Below are positions 13,974-21,218 of a DNA stretch of 23,158 bases, piece after piece. Below the pieces are notes generated by a model. It was not told the DNA's origin and did no database searches. It saw only the letters and a program-made list of their open reading frames with translations. The stretch's first letter is position 1, and each line of letters opens with the position of its first letter. This stretch comes from Sporichthyaceae bacterium (GTDB taxonomy: Bacteria > Actinomycetota > Actinomycetes > JACCUZ01): contig JACCUZ010000229.1 in NCBI GenBank assembly GCA_013698395.1, forward strand, positions 1 through 23,158, given 5' to 3'. The translations under genes and the position numbers were made by a program.

Positions 13974-15104
13974 GTGACCGACCCGACAGGCATCGTCATC
14001 CCCGAGGAGCTCAAACCGGGGGACGGACGTTTCGGGTCCGGCCCGTCGAAGGTCCGTCCCGCGGCGTTGGCAGCTCTGGCGGCGAGCGGAGCGCGCTACC
14101 TCGGGACCTCGCACCGGCAGAAGCCGGTCCGCGACGTCGTAGCTCGGGTGCGCAGCGGGCTGGCGCAGCTGTTCACCCTGCCGGACGGCTACGAGGTCGT
14201 GCTCGGCAACGGCGGGACCACCGCGTTCTGGGACATCGCGCTGCTCAACCTGGTGCGCGAACGGTCGCAGCACCTGGTCTTCGGGGAGTTCTCCTCGAAG
14301 TTCGCCGACGCTGTCGCTGCGGCGCCCTTCCTCGATGAGCCTGACGTCATCCGCAGCGAGCCCGGCTCCCACCCGCGACCGAAGGCCATCCCTGGCGTGG
14401 ACACTTACGCGTTCACCCACAACGAGACATCGACCGGCGTGGCCATGCCGATCCGCCGTGTCGCCGGGGTGGATGACGGATCTCTGGTGCTTGTCGATGC
14501 GACTTCGGCAGCCGGTGGGCTCCCAGTCGAGGTTGCGGAGACCGACGTCTACTACTTCGCGCCGCAGAAGTCCTTCGCGTCCGACGGGGGTCTCTGGCTG
14601 GCACTCATGTCACCGGCCGCGGTCGAGCGGGTGTCCGAAGTCCGGTCCAGCGGTAGGTGGGTGCCGGCGTTCAGCGACCTGCAGATCGCCCTGGACAACT
14701 CCCGGCTAGACCAGACGTACAACACACCGGCGCTGGCGACGCTCTTCCTCCTCGCCGACCAGGTCGAGTGGCTGCTGTCCCAGGGCGGCCTGCCGTGGGC
14801 GACCCAGCGCACGGTGGAGTCGTCGGGCCGGCTTTACACCTGGGCCGACAAGTCACCGTTCGCGACGCCGTTCGTGGCCGACCCCGCGATGCGCTCGGCG
14901 GTGGTGGCGACCATCGACCTCTCCGCCGAGGTCGATGCCGCCGCCGTCGCCAAGGCGTTGCGGGCCAATGGAGTCGTGGACACCGAGCCCTACCGCAAGC
15001 TGGGCCGCAACCAGCTGCGGGTCGCGACGTTCCCGGCCGTCGAGCCCGACGATGTCGAGGCGCTGACGGCCTGCATCGACCACGTCGTCGCCGCGCTGTC
15101 CTAG
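13974..15104 (+). CDS. serC: Phosphoserine aminotransferase
   Basis: 376 residues from GTG 13974 (VTDPTGIVIPEELKPGDGRFGSGPSKVRP). It is a class V PLP enzyme converting 3-phosphohydroxypyruvate and glutamate to phosphoserine in serine biosynthesis. The N-terminal FGSGPSKVRP, LGTSHRQKPV and the PLP-lysine segment YFAPQKSFASDGG (K199) are typical of the actinobacterial SerC group. Later segments (LDQTYNTPALATLFLL, and RVATFPAVEPDDVEALTACIDHV at the C-terminus) also fit. The gene is co-directional with citrate synthase, 72 bases away, and could share its transcript. PLP would come from PdxH encoded nearby. Confidence 0.95.
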   Translation: MTDPTGIVIPEELKPGDGRFGSGPSKVRPAALAALAASGARYLGTSHRQKPVRDVVARVRSGLAQLFTLPDGYEVVLGNGGTTAFWDIALLNLVRERSQHLVFGEFSSKFADAVAAAPFLDEPDVIRSEPGSHPRPKAIPGVDTYAFTHNETSTGVAMPIRRVAGVDDGSLVLVDATSAAGGLPVEVAETDVYYFAPQKSFASDGGLWLALMSPAAVERVSEVRSSGRWVPAFSDLQIALDNSRLDQTYNTPALATLFLLADQVEWLLSQGGLPWATQRTVESSGRLYTWADKSPFATPFVADPAMRSAVVATIDLSAEVDAAAVAKALRANGVVDTEPYRKLGRNQLRVATFPAVEPDDVEALTACIDHVVAALS

Positions 15105-15164
15105 CATAGCCGGGTCGAGCAGCTAGCCGGGCCGGCTGCTGCCTGCTGGCTGCTGACTGCTGAC

Positions 15165-15256
15165 TCCGGGACACATCTGGGGTTCCCGACGTCAGTTGTG
15201 GCGGCGTCCCCGCCACAACTGCCCCTCCTGCCCCGGTTGTGTCCCGGGGTCAGAGT
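15165..15256 (-). repeat. Dispersed palindromic repeat, copy A
   Basis: Read on the minus strand from 15256, it starts ACTCTGACCCCGGGACACAA and aligns without gaps over about 92 bases to copy B at 18616-18707 (about 67 identities by eye; the first 27 bases differ at one). It is itself palindromic. The outer arms TGACTCCGGGACACA (15163-15177) and TGTGTCCCGGGGTCA (15238-15252) pair with one wobble, around an inner 11-bp hairpin at 15194-15220. It sits between the convergent serC and propeller genes and may act as a terminator there. Confidence 0.65.
15194..15220. terminator. Inner hairpin of copy A, terminator-like
   Basis: AGTTGTGGCGG (15194-15204) and CCGCCACAACT (15210-15220) form a perfect 11-bp stem with a 5-base loop, placed between the ends of the convergent genes at 15104 and 15263. 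Confidence 0.6.
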
Positions 15257-15262
15257 GGTCGG

Positions 15263-16231
15263 TCACCTGACGACGTTGGTCCGAGGTCGGTGCCGGCGTC
15301 GCAGGAGGAGCGCGATACCGACCAGCGCGATGACCGCCGCGGCGAACCGGACCGCGAGCCGGCCCTCACGCCACCAGGGCTCGCGCCGGCTCTCGTCAGA
15401 GGGCGGGTTGCCCGTCACGGCCGGGTCGGCCGGGTCCGGAGCGGGCAGCCGTACGGCGTACACCGCCGAGTTGACCCCCTCGCTGCCCACGAGGAGTCGC
15501 TTGCCATCTACGGCGATGGACTCGCCCTGCGGCTGAGCCGGCAGCGGACCGGTCGCGACCTGCTGCCCTGGTCGTTCGTAGACGTACAAAGAGGTATAGG
15601 TCCGCAGCACGAACCTGCCGTCGCGCAGGAATGTCCCGTCGGTGACGAAGGACGGGACGTCTGCGACCCGCTCGAGCCGGTTGCCTCCCGCGCCGGCTGG
15701 AACGAGCTCGCGCGGTGCCCGGTAGAGGCCGGCGCCGGACACCTGCTTCGTCGCGACGAAGACCCGGCCGGTCCGTGGATGGACGAGCAGCGCCTCCGCG
15801 TCGTGCGGCCCGTCGGGAAAGGTGAAGCGGAACCAGGTGGCGGTGACCGTGCCATCGGTCAGGGCCCGCGGCTCGTCGAAGCGGAACACCGACACGTCGG
15901 CCCGCTCCGCGAGATTGTCACCGATGTCGGCGAGCCACAGCTGAGGCGTACCGTCCGGCGCGCGCCCAGGGGCGAGAGCCTCCGGGTCATAGGGGTCGAC
16001 GCCCGCCAAGGTCACCACGGCGACCGTCGCGCCGGAGCGGTCGACCGCCCTGACCTCGGCGACCGAGCCACCGTCGGCGTGGGTCCACAGCACGCCATCG
16101 TGCAGGGCCGAGACGGCCAGCCCGCTGGACTCCAGAAGCGCGGGATCCTGGATGCGCAGCAGCGGTTCGGGAGCCGCCACCGCCAACGACGCGCCGAGCA
16201 GCAGGACGGCGGCGGCACTAGCTACCGGCAT
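15263..16231 (-). CDS. Secreted, C-terminally membrane-anchored beta-propeller-like protein
   Basis: 322 residues from ATG 16231. The N-terminus (ASAAAVLLLGASLAVAAPEP) looks like a signal peptide, although its positive n-region is missing. The body has repeated short beta motifs of propeller type (SSGLAVSALHDGVLWTHADG, PQLWLADIGDN, VFVATKQVSGAGLYR). Near the C-terminus a hydrophobic stretch at about 291-309 is followed by LLRRRHRPR, consistent with a single membrane anchor and a cytoplasmic basic tail. I do not recognise the ligand or function. The start overlaps the end of the methyltransferase gene by 14 bases, so the two are likely co-translated. Confidence 0.82.
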   Translation of the reverse strand: MPVASAAAVLLLGASLAVAAPEPLLRIQDPALLESSGLAVSALHDGVLWTHADGGSVAEVRAVDRSGATVAVVTLAGVDPYDPEALAPGRAPDGTPQLWLADIGDNLAERADVSVFRFDEPRALTDGTVTATWFRFTFPDGPHDAEALLVHPRTGRVFVATKQVSGAGLYRAPRELVPAGAGGNRLERVADVPSFVTDGTFLRDGRFVLRTYTSLYVYERPGQQVATGPLPAQPQGESIAVDGKRLLVGSEGVNSAVYAVRLPAPDPADPAVTGNPPSDESRREPWWREGRLAVRFAAAVIALVGIALLLRRRHRPRTNVVR

Positions 16232-17366
16232 CGGCCAGCACGGTGTGCAGGTAGGGCGTCACGCCCCACGTCGCGACCAGCTCGTCGTACTCGGCCACGT
16301 CAGGTCGACCACCGCCTCGCCGCACTGCGCGGATCAACGTGTTCCGTGCCGTGTGCTCGGCCGAGACGAACTGCACAACCTCGACGTGGTAACCCTCTCG
16401 TCGGAGCAGAGCTGCGCGCAGAGCGTCGGTGAGCACGTCACCGAGGCGTTCGCGCAGGATCGCGTGCCGGGTCAGGAGGCCGTAAGGCGGCGGCGACGCA
16501 CGCTGCTGCAGCTGGCGTTGCAGGTCGTGATGGCAGCACGGCGCTGCGAGGACCACCGGGACTCGCCAGCGGACGGCTTGGGCCAGGGCCTCGTCGGTCG
16601 CTGTGTCGCATGCGTGCAGGGCGATCACCACGTCGACCGGTGCTGGCACCGGGGCGTGCAGGATCTCGCCCTCGACGAAGTCGACCGAACCGCTCCAGCC
16701 CAGTTCGGCGGAGATCCTGATGTTGCGCTCGCGCGACTCGCGCCGCATGTCGACGCCGGTGAGTCGCACGTCGTGGTCACGGCTCAGGAGGGCGTACGCG
16801 GCGAAGCTGAGGTAGGCGTTGCCGCACCCGAGGTCCACGACGTGGAGTGGTCGGTCGACAGGCAGGTCTACCTCGACCATCGCCGTGTGCAGCTCGCGCA
16901 GGAACGCGTCGACCTGCCGCCGCTTGGCGGCGCCCGCACCGAGCACCTGGAACAGCGGGTCACCGGGATCGATCAGATGCCTGGGTGGCCGGTCGTGCCC
17001 TGTGCGCTGGCTGGCGCCTTCGGATGTGCCGCTGACCTGGGCCTGCCCCTTCTTGGTGACGCGCAGCTGCACGGTCTCGGTGGTCGTCTGGACGTGCCAG
17101 TTGCCGAACGGCGCGTTGAGCAGCTCGTCGACGACCAATGCCACCCGATCGGGGAACGCGTGGTTGGTCGTCGTCGGGCCACTGTGGTCGGTGGTGACGA
17201 CCTGCAGGTAACGGTTGGACTTGATGTCGACCGGGCGCAGGTCGACCCGCCGCCATCGGGGGTGCTCCGTGCGGCGTCGACCCGACGCGACGGCACGCAC
17301 CAACGACTGCTCGTCGAGCAGCAGCGGGCGCAGCGCCGCGAGGGCGGCCGCGAGGTCCTCGGGCAC
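16218..17366 (-). CDS. Class I SAM-dependent methyltransferase with PCCHH motif
   Basis: 382 residues from GTG 17366 (VPEDLAAALAALRPLLLDEQ), starting 5 bases after the MFS stop. The N-terminal 160 residues have no motif I can name. The SAM-binding motif is VVDLGCGNAYLSFA (177-190), followed by GVDMRRE. Two later motifs, ALHACDTATDEAL (about 249-261) and APCCHHDLQ (275-283), place it with a methyltransferase group related to the GSTCD/METTL25-type proteins. Their substrate is not firmly known; RNA is a reasonable guess. The open frame extends upstream to 18485, but that part is antisense-type shadow of the MFS gene. It is the middle gene of a three-gene minus-strand operon. Confidence 0.87.
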   Translation of the reverse strand: MPEDLAAALAALRPLLLDEQSLVRAVASGRRRTEHPRWRRVDLRPVDIKSNRYLQVVTTDHSGPTTTNHAFPDRVALVVDELLNAPFGNWHVQTTTETVQLRVTKKGQAQVSGTSEGASQRTGHDRPPRHLIDPGDPLFQVLGAGAAKRRQVDAFLRELHTAMVEVDLPVDRPLHVVDLGCGNAYLSFAAYALLSRDHDVRLTGVDMRRESRERNIRISAELGWSGSVDFVEGEILHAPVPAPVDVVIALHACDTATDEALAQAVRWRVPVVLAAPCCHHDLQRQLQQRASPPPYGLLTRHAILRERLGDVLTDALRAALLRREGYHVEVVQFVSAEHTARNTLIRAVRRGGGRPDVAEYDELVATWGVTPYLHTVLADAGS

Positions 17367-17371
17367 GCGCT

Positions 17372-18577
17372 CTAGCCTCGCACGCTCGCGGACTCTTGGA
17401 CCCGGCGAGCGGTGCCCGAGAGTGCCAGGACTCCGGTGGCGAGGCCGACGACGAGCCAGAGCGCCGAGCCGAGGCCGGTGCTGTGCGCGATCGTGCCGAT
17501 CAGCGGTGGCCCAACCAGGAAGCCGGTGTAGGCGATCGTCGCGACCATCGCGATCGCGGCTGGGCCCTGCTCGGGCGTCTCCCCTGCAGCGGTCATCGCC
17601 AGGGGAAAGGCGATGGCGATGCCGAGACCCCACAGCAACGCACCGACGTACGCGGCCGCGAGGGAGGGGACAGCGAGCAGAAGTACCACCCCGACGGCGG
17701 AGAGCACTGCCCCCCACCGCAACGTCGGCACCCGGCCCAGTGACGCGACGACCTTGTTGCCGGCAACTCGGGCGCCCGTCATGGCGGCCGAGAAGACGGC
17801 GAAGCCCAGTGCGGCCTCGGCGCCGGAGGCGTCGCGCTCGTCGGCCATGAGCAGCGCGAGCCAGTCGTTTGCCGATCCCTCGGCCCACGCCGCGCAGAAG
17901 GTCATGACACCCAGCCCGATGAGCCGCATGTCCCGGATCACCGGGCGTCGGGCCTCGGGGACGTGGCGCTCCCCCGCCGCGTCCGCCGGGTCGTGGGCAG
18001 CCCGACCATCGGGTAAGGCCCGCAGCCAGAACAGCGTCACTGCGCCGACGGCGGCGCAGGTGACGGTGAAGTGGGCCGCCGGTCCCAGCCCCAAGCGCGC
18101 CGCCAGCGCGCCTAGGCCGGCTCCTGCGACAGAACCGAGGCTCCAGCAGGCATGGAAACCGGGCATCAACGTGCGGCCGGCGCGTTCCTCGACGCCGTGC
18201 CCGCTGACGTTCATCGCGACGTCCCAGACACCTACACCGGCACCGACGACGAGCAGCGCGACGGCGAGCCACACCAGCGACGGCACGATGCCCAGCGCCG
18301 GGTAGGCGAGCATGCACGCCACCACGCACACCGCGATGACCCGGCGGGAGCCGTAGGCCGACACCAACCGCCCGGACAGGGGCATGGCCAGCAGCGAACC
18401 AACCGCGGTGAACAGCAGCGCGAAACCCAGGCCGCGCTCGTCGGCGCCGAGGTCGTCCCGGACCGCCGGGATCCGCGAGATCCACGTCGCGAACAGGCCA
18501 CCGTTGGCGGCGAAGACCACCCGGGTCGCCCGGACGGCCCGCCGGACCTCGCGCGCGTCAGCGGTGGTCGCACTCAC
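17372..18577 (-). CDS. MFS transporter
   Basis: 401 residues from GTG 18577 (VSATTADAREVRRAVRATRVVFAANG), with about 12 hydrophobic segments. The N-terminal half contains the MFS loop GRLVSAYGSRRV after the second membrane segment and GVWDVAMNVSGHGVE, a sequence typical of the YbjJ/fucose-permease-like group. The C-terminal half has a similar hydrophobic pattern and ends in VQESASVRG. Substrate unknown, efflux or uptake of a small polar compound. An upstream extension to ATG 18664 runs through repeat copy B and is less likely. It leads the operon with the methyltransferase and propeller genes. Confidence 0.9.
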   Translation of the reverse strand: MSATTADAREVRRAVRATRVVFAANGGLFATWISRIPAVRDDLGADERGLGFALLFTAVGSLLAMPLSGRLVSAYGSRRVIAVCVVACMLAYPALGIVPSLVWLAVALLVVGAGVGVWDVAMNVSGHGVEERAGRTLMPGFHACWSLGSVAGAGLGALAARLGLGPAAHFTVTCAAVGAVTLFWLRALPDGRAAHDPADAAGERHVPEARRPVIRDMRLIGLGVMTFCAAWAEGSANDWLALLMADERDASGAEAALGFAVFSAAMTGARVAGNKVVASLGRVPTLRWGAVLSAVGVVLLLAVPSLAAAYVGALLWGLGIAIAFPLAMTAAGETPEQGPAAIAMVATIAYTGFLVGPPLIGTIAHSTGLGSALWLVVGLATGVLALSGTARRVQESASVRG

Positions 18578-18615
18578 CGCATAGACCCTAGACGCGGACC
18601 GTCCGCCACCCCCCG

Positions 18616-18707
18616 ACTCTGACCCCGGGACACAAACGGGGCGCCCGGGGCGGATGTGGCGCACTTGACGCCACAGCAGACGTCCTCAGCCACGGATGTG
18701 TGCTAGG
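18616..18707 (+). repeat. Dispersed palindromic repeat, copy B
   Basis: It starts ACTCTGACCCCGGGACACAA and aligns without gaps to copy A (15165-15256, opposite strand). The inner stem TGTGGCG (18654-18660) and CGCCACA (18669-18675) is conserved in position, while the right outer arm has decayed (ATGTGTGCTAGG). It lies in the gene-free stretch between the MFS start and the microprotein stop. The rest of that stretch shows nothing else I can name. Confidence 0.65.
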
Positions 18708-18716
18708 CCCAGCAGG

Positions 18717-18800
18717 TCAGAGCACCGCCCCGATCACCACGACAAGTACGAGCAGCGCAAGCGCGCCAAGCACGACCCACCGCCTGGTCCTGGGGTCCAC
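18717..18800 (-). CDS. 27-residue single-pass membrane microprotein
   Basis: GTG 18800 to TGA 18717-18719 reads VDPRTRRW followed by a continuous hydrophobic helix (VVLGALALLVLVVV) and ends IGAVL. The positive-inside pattern (three arginines before one transmembrane helix), the compact reading frame and its place 9 bases after the ThpR gene support a real small gene. There is no strong ribosome binding site, so it may depend on coupling. Function unknown; similar tiny one-helix proteins are often unannotated. Confidence 0.55.
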   Translation of the reverse strand: MDPRTRRWVVLGALALLVLVVVIGAVL

Positions 18801-18809
18801 CCGGTGACC

Positions 18810-19325
18810 CTACGGTCGGGGTTGGAGCGGCCAGCAGCCGACGTCGTCGTACGTCGGAGAGGCACCCAGTCGTGACCGGACCAGGTGGACCGAACCGGCC
18901 ACCCAAGGAGGGCCGGCGTAGCCCGCCAGCGCCGCCACCACGGGGGTCGCGTCCACCCCGTTGCGCAGCCGCGCCACCGTCAGGTGCGGTCGGTAGGGCC
19001 GACGGTCGAAGGTCAGCGACTGCGCGAGCGCCCGCAGCCGCGTGAGCTCGCCGTCCACGCCGAGCCAGAGGGCGCGTCGGGCGAACTGCCCCGCCCCCTG
19101 CAGGGCGAGCTCGAGAGCGGGAGCCCGCCGCGCCCGGCTTTCCACCTTCGTCTTCAGGCTGTCGACCTTGCCGTCAGGTACCTCGCCGTAGAACGCCAGG
19201 GTCAGGTGCCAGCGCACCGCCGGCACCCAGCGGATGTCCGGATGTGCGGCCCGCAGCTGCGCCAGCGCCGAGTCCGCGTCGGCGACCACGTGCGACGGTG
19301 GGTGCAGCGCCGCGAAGAGCCTCAC
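18810..19325 (-). CDS. thpR: RNA 2',3'-cyclic phosphodiesterase (ThpR/LigT family)
   Basis: 171 residues from GTG 19325 (VRLFAALHPPSHVV). The two catalytic HxTx motifs of the 2H phosphoesterase fold are present: H40-L-T42 in RWHLTLAFYG and H114-L-T116 in YRPHLTVARL. It hydrolyses 2',3'-cyclic phosphate ends of RNA to 2'-phosphate, and older names call it 2'-5' RNA ligase. The GTG overlaps the TGA of the upstream oxidase gene by four bases (GTGA), which argues for this start over longer ones and for coupled translation. It is probably cytoplasmic. Confidence 0.92.
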   Translation of the reverse strand: MRLFAALHPPSHVVADADSALAQLRAAHPDIRWVPAVRWHLTLAFYGEVPDGKVDSLKTKVESRARRAPALELALQGAGQFARRALWLGVDGELTRLRALAQSLTFDRRPYRPHLTVARLRNGVDATPVVAALAGYAGPPWVAGSVHLVRSRLGASPTYDDVGCWPLQPRP

Positions 19326-20443
19326 CGAACCGGTGACGTCGAGGCGAAGCGCTCCGGGGCGAACAGCGACAGGTCGAAGGATGTGGCGCCGTCCACGACG
19401 AGGTCGGCCAGCACCTCCCCGAGCACCGGTGTGAACTTGAAGCCATGGCCGGAGAAGCCGCACGCCAGCAGCACCCGCTCACCGCCCGGATGCCAGCCCA
19501 CGACGAAGTGCCGGTCCGGGGTGAGGGTGTACCAGCAGTCGGTCGCCCGCGCGCGGCGGTCACCGAGGCCGGGAAGCAGCGTCGCCAACGTCGCCGCCAG
19601 CTCGGCGGGCGTCCAGTCAGCCGCCGGCGTACCGCCGGAGAAGTGCACCGCCGCTTTTACCCCGCCCCCAGGCGACAGCTCCGGGACGCCGTACAACAGC
19701 GTGCCGTCGGCGAGGTCCCACATCCACACGGGGAGGCGCCCGACCACGAAGTTCTCCGCGCGGCTCGGCACGAACCAGTGCTGCACCCGCCGTTCTACGA
19801 CGAGCGGGAGCTCTAGGTCGCCCAGCAGATCCGGGGCCCATCGCCCCGGCGCGAGAACCAGGGCGCCGGCCCCGACGTGGCCGCGCGTCGTTGCGACCAA
19901 GACCCGGTCCGGCGACGAGACCCATCCGGTGACCGCCTCGTCGTGGCGCAGCTCCGCGCCGGCGTCGGCAGCTTCCGCCAGGTGCGCGGCGACAGCGGCC
20001 TCGGGTCCCACGACACCGGCCTGCGGCTCGTACAGCCCGAGGGTTCCGGCGGGCGGGCTCAGCGCCGGGAAGCGTCGTGCGAGGTCGGCGGCGTCGAGCA
20101 CCTCGTGCTCGAGGTCCCACGTCCGGGCGGTTGCGACGCTCCCCTCGAGGACCTGCGTGCCGGACGCGCCCATGAACAGCCCGCCGGTGCGGCGGAGCAA
20201 CGGCTCGCCGTCCCGGGCGAGCGCCGCCCACAGCTCGTACGTCCGGAGCAGCAGCGGGACGTAGGAAGCACCCTCGTAGTAGGCCTGCCGGACGATCCGG
20301 GACTCGCCATGGCTGGATCCCTCGGCGTGCGCCGCGGGGCGGGGGTCGAGGCCGAGCACCCGCTGACCGCGTCGCGCGAGGTGGCTGGCCGCCGCACTGC
20401 CGAAGCCTCCGAGCCCCGCCACCACGACGTCGTACGTCGGCAC
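19322..20443 (-). CDS. solA: SolA-like N-methyl amino acid oxidase (monomeric sarcosine oxidase family)
   Basis: 373 residues from GTG 20443 (VPTYDVVVAGLGGFGSAAASHLARRG), an FAD dinucleotide-binding fold (GLGGFGS) of the DAO family. SSHGESRIVRQAYYE is the usual family signature. K263 (GVKAAVHFSGG) matches the oxygen-activating lysine of monomeric sarcosine oxidase, and C328 in LLACGFSGHGFKFTPVLGE matches the cysteine that covalently binds FAD. It should oxidatively demethylate an N-methyl amino acid (sarcosine or N-methyltryptophan type) to release formaldehyde, H2O2 and the amine. It lies 7 bases after the mycothiol-family gene and overlaps thpR by four bases. Confidence 0.93.
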   Translation of the reverse strand: MPTYDVVVAGLGGFGSAAASHLARRGQRVLGLDPRPAAHAEGSSHGESRIVRQAYYEGASYVPLLLRTYELWAALARDGEPLLRRTGGLFMGASGTQVLEGSVATARTWDLEHEVLDAADLARRFPALSPPAGTLGLYEPQAGVVGPEAAVAAHLAEAADAGAELRHDEAVTGWVSSPDRVLVATTRGHVGAGALVLAPGRWAPDLLGDLELPLVVERRVQHWFVPSRAENFVVGRLPVWMWDLADGTLLYGVPELSPGGGVKAAVHFSGGTPAADWTPAELAATLATLLPGLGDRRARATDCWYTLTPDRHFVVGWHPGGERVLLACGFSGHGFKFTPVLGEVLADLVVDGATSFDLSLFAPERFASTSPVR

Positions 20444-20450
20444 GGCGGGC

Positions 20451-21206
20451 CTACTGCGTCACCACCCGGAGCCGATCCCGGAAGGCGCGCAGCAGGTCCT
20501 TGTCGCCTTCGAGGGTGACGGCGGTGTCGGGGCGACGGCCCCACAGCCACAGGAGCAGCTCCGACGGCTCGCCGCTGACGACCGCATCCGCCGGGCCCGG
20601 CTCGCGCGAGAGCTGGGCCTCATCAGCGGTCAACGTCGTACGCCACATGTGGTCACCGGTGCGCACCGCCACCGTGCCGCGGCCAGGACCGTCCGGCCCG
20701 ACGTCCTCGTTCTGGTAGGCGAGGAACCAGTCGAGCACCTCGTCGATGCCGTCGACAGCCAACTCGTGGTCGACGGGCGTGACAGCGTCGAACGCGCTCT
20801 CGACGTCGATGCGATGGACGGCCGTCTCCTGTGCCATCCGGCGGTACCAGAACGCGACGGTCCGGTGGTCGTCGTGCCAGGTGTAGGACGAGGCGTCAGG
20901 CTCGCGCGAGGTCAGCTCGGCCACCAGCTCGTCGAAGCGCTCCTGGAACCACTGCCCGGTGTCCTGTCGCTCCACTGGACCGTGGTCCCAGTCCGCTTCG
21001 CTGCTGGGACCTTCCGGCAGGCGCATGCAGGCCACCTTGTGGGAGTAGACGGACCCGGTGTGCACCAGCGCGTCGCCCACGGTCCAGCCGGGGCATGCGG
21101 GCACTGGAGCGCTCAGGTCGTCAGGTGCGAGCTCGAGCATGCGGGCCGCATCGGAACGCAGGGCGGCGAGGTAGTCGTCGGAGCTGAGGGTGGTGGGAGC
21201 GGCCAT
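20451..21206 (-). CDS. Maleylpyruvate isomerase family mycothiol-dependent enzyme
   Basis: 251 residues from ATG 21206, preceded by GAGAGG. The N-terminal DinB/MDMPI-like four-helix domain contains CPGWTVGDALVHTGSVYSHK. The likely metal ligands are H49, E127 and H131 (RRMAQETAVHRIDVESAF), as in the mycothiol-dependent maleylpyruvate isomerase of Corynebacterium. The C-terminal domain (GDKDLLRAFRDRLRV) is an SCP2-like module typical of the family. The true substrate is unknown; many homologues are general mycothiol S-transferases or related detoxification enzymes. A mycothiol-linked enzyme next to an oxidase that would release formaldehyde is suggestive, because mycothiol is used in formaldehyde detoxification, but this is inference. 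Confidence 0.9.
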   Translation of the reverse strand: MAAPTTLSSDDYLAALRSDAARMLELAPDDLSAPVPACPGWTVGDALVHTGSVYSHKVACMRLPEGPSSEADWDHGPVERQDTGQWFQERFDELVAELTSREPDASSYTWHDDHRTVAFWYRRMAQETAVHRIDVESAFDAVTPVDHELAVDGIDEVLDWFLAYQNEDVGPDGPGRGTVAVRTGDHMWRTTLTADEAQLSREPGPADAVVSGEPSELLLWLWGRRPDTAVTLEGDKDLLRAFRDRLRVVTQ

Positions 21207-21218
21207 GGCCCCAGCCTC

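Noticed and set aside
17367..18485. A 373-residue N-terminal extension of the methyltransferase
   Set aside because: It lies over the MFS gene in another frame of the same strand, is Arg/Gly-rich and lacks motifs.
18703..18906. A 67-residue minus-strand frame starting MGGRFGPPGPV
   Set aside because: It overlaps the end of thpR in another frame and has no protein-like pattern. The 27-residue membrane frame in the same area is more convincing.
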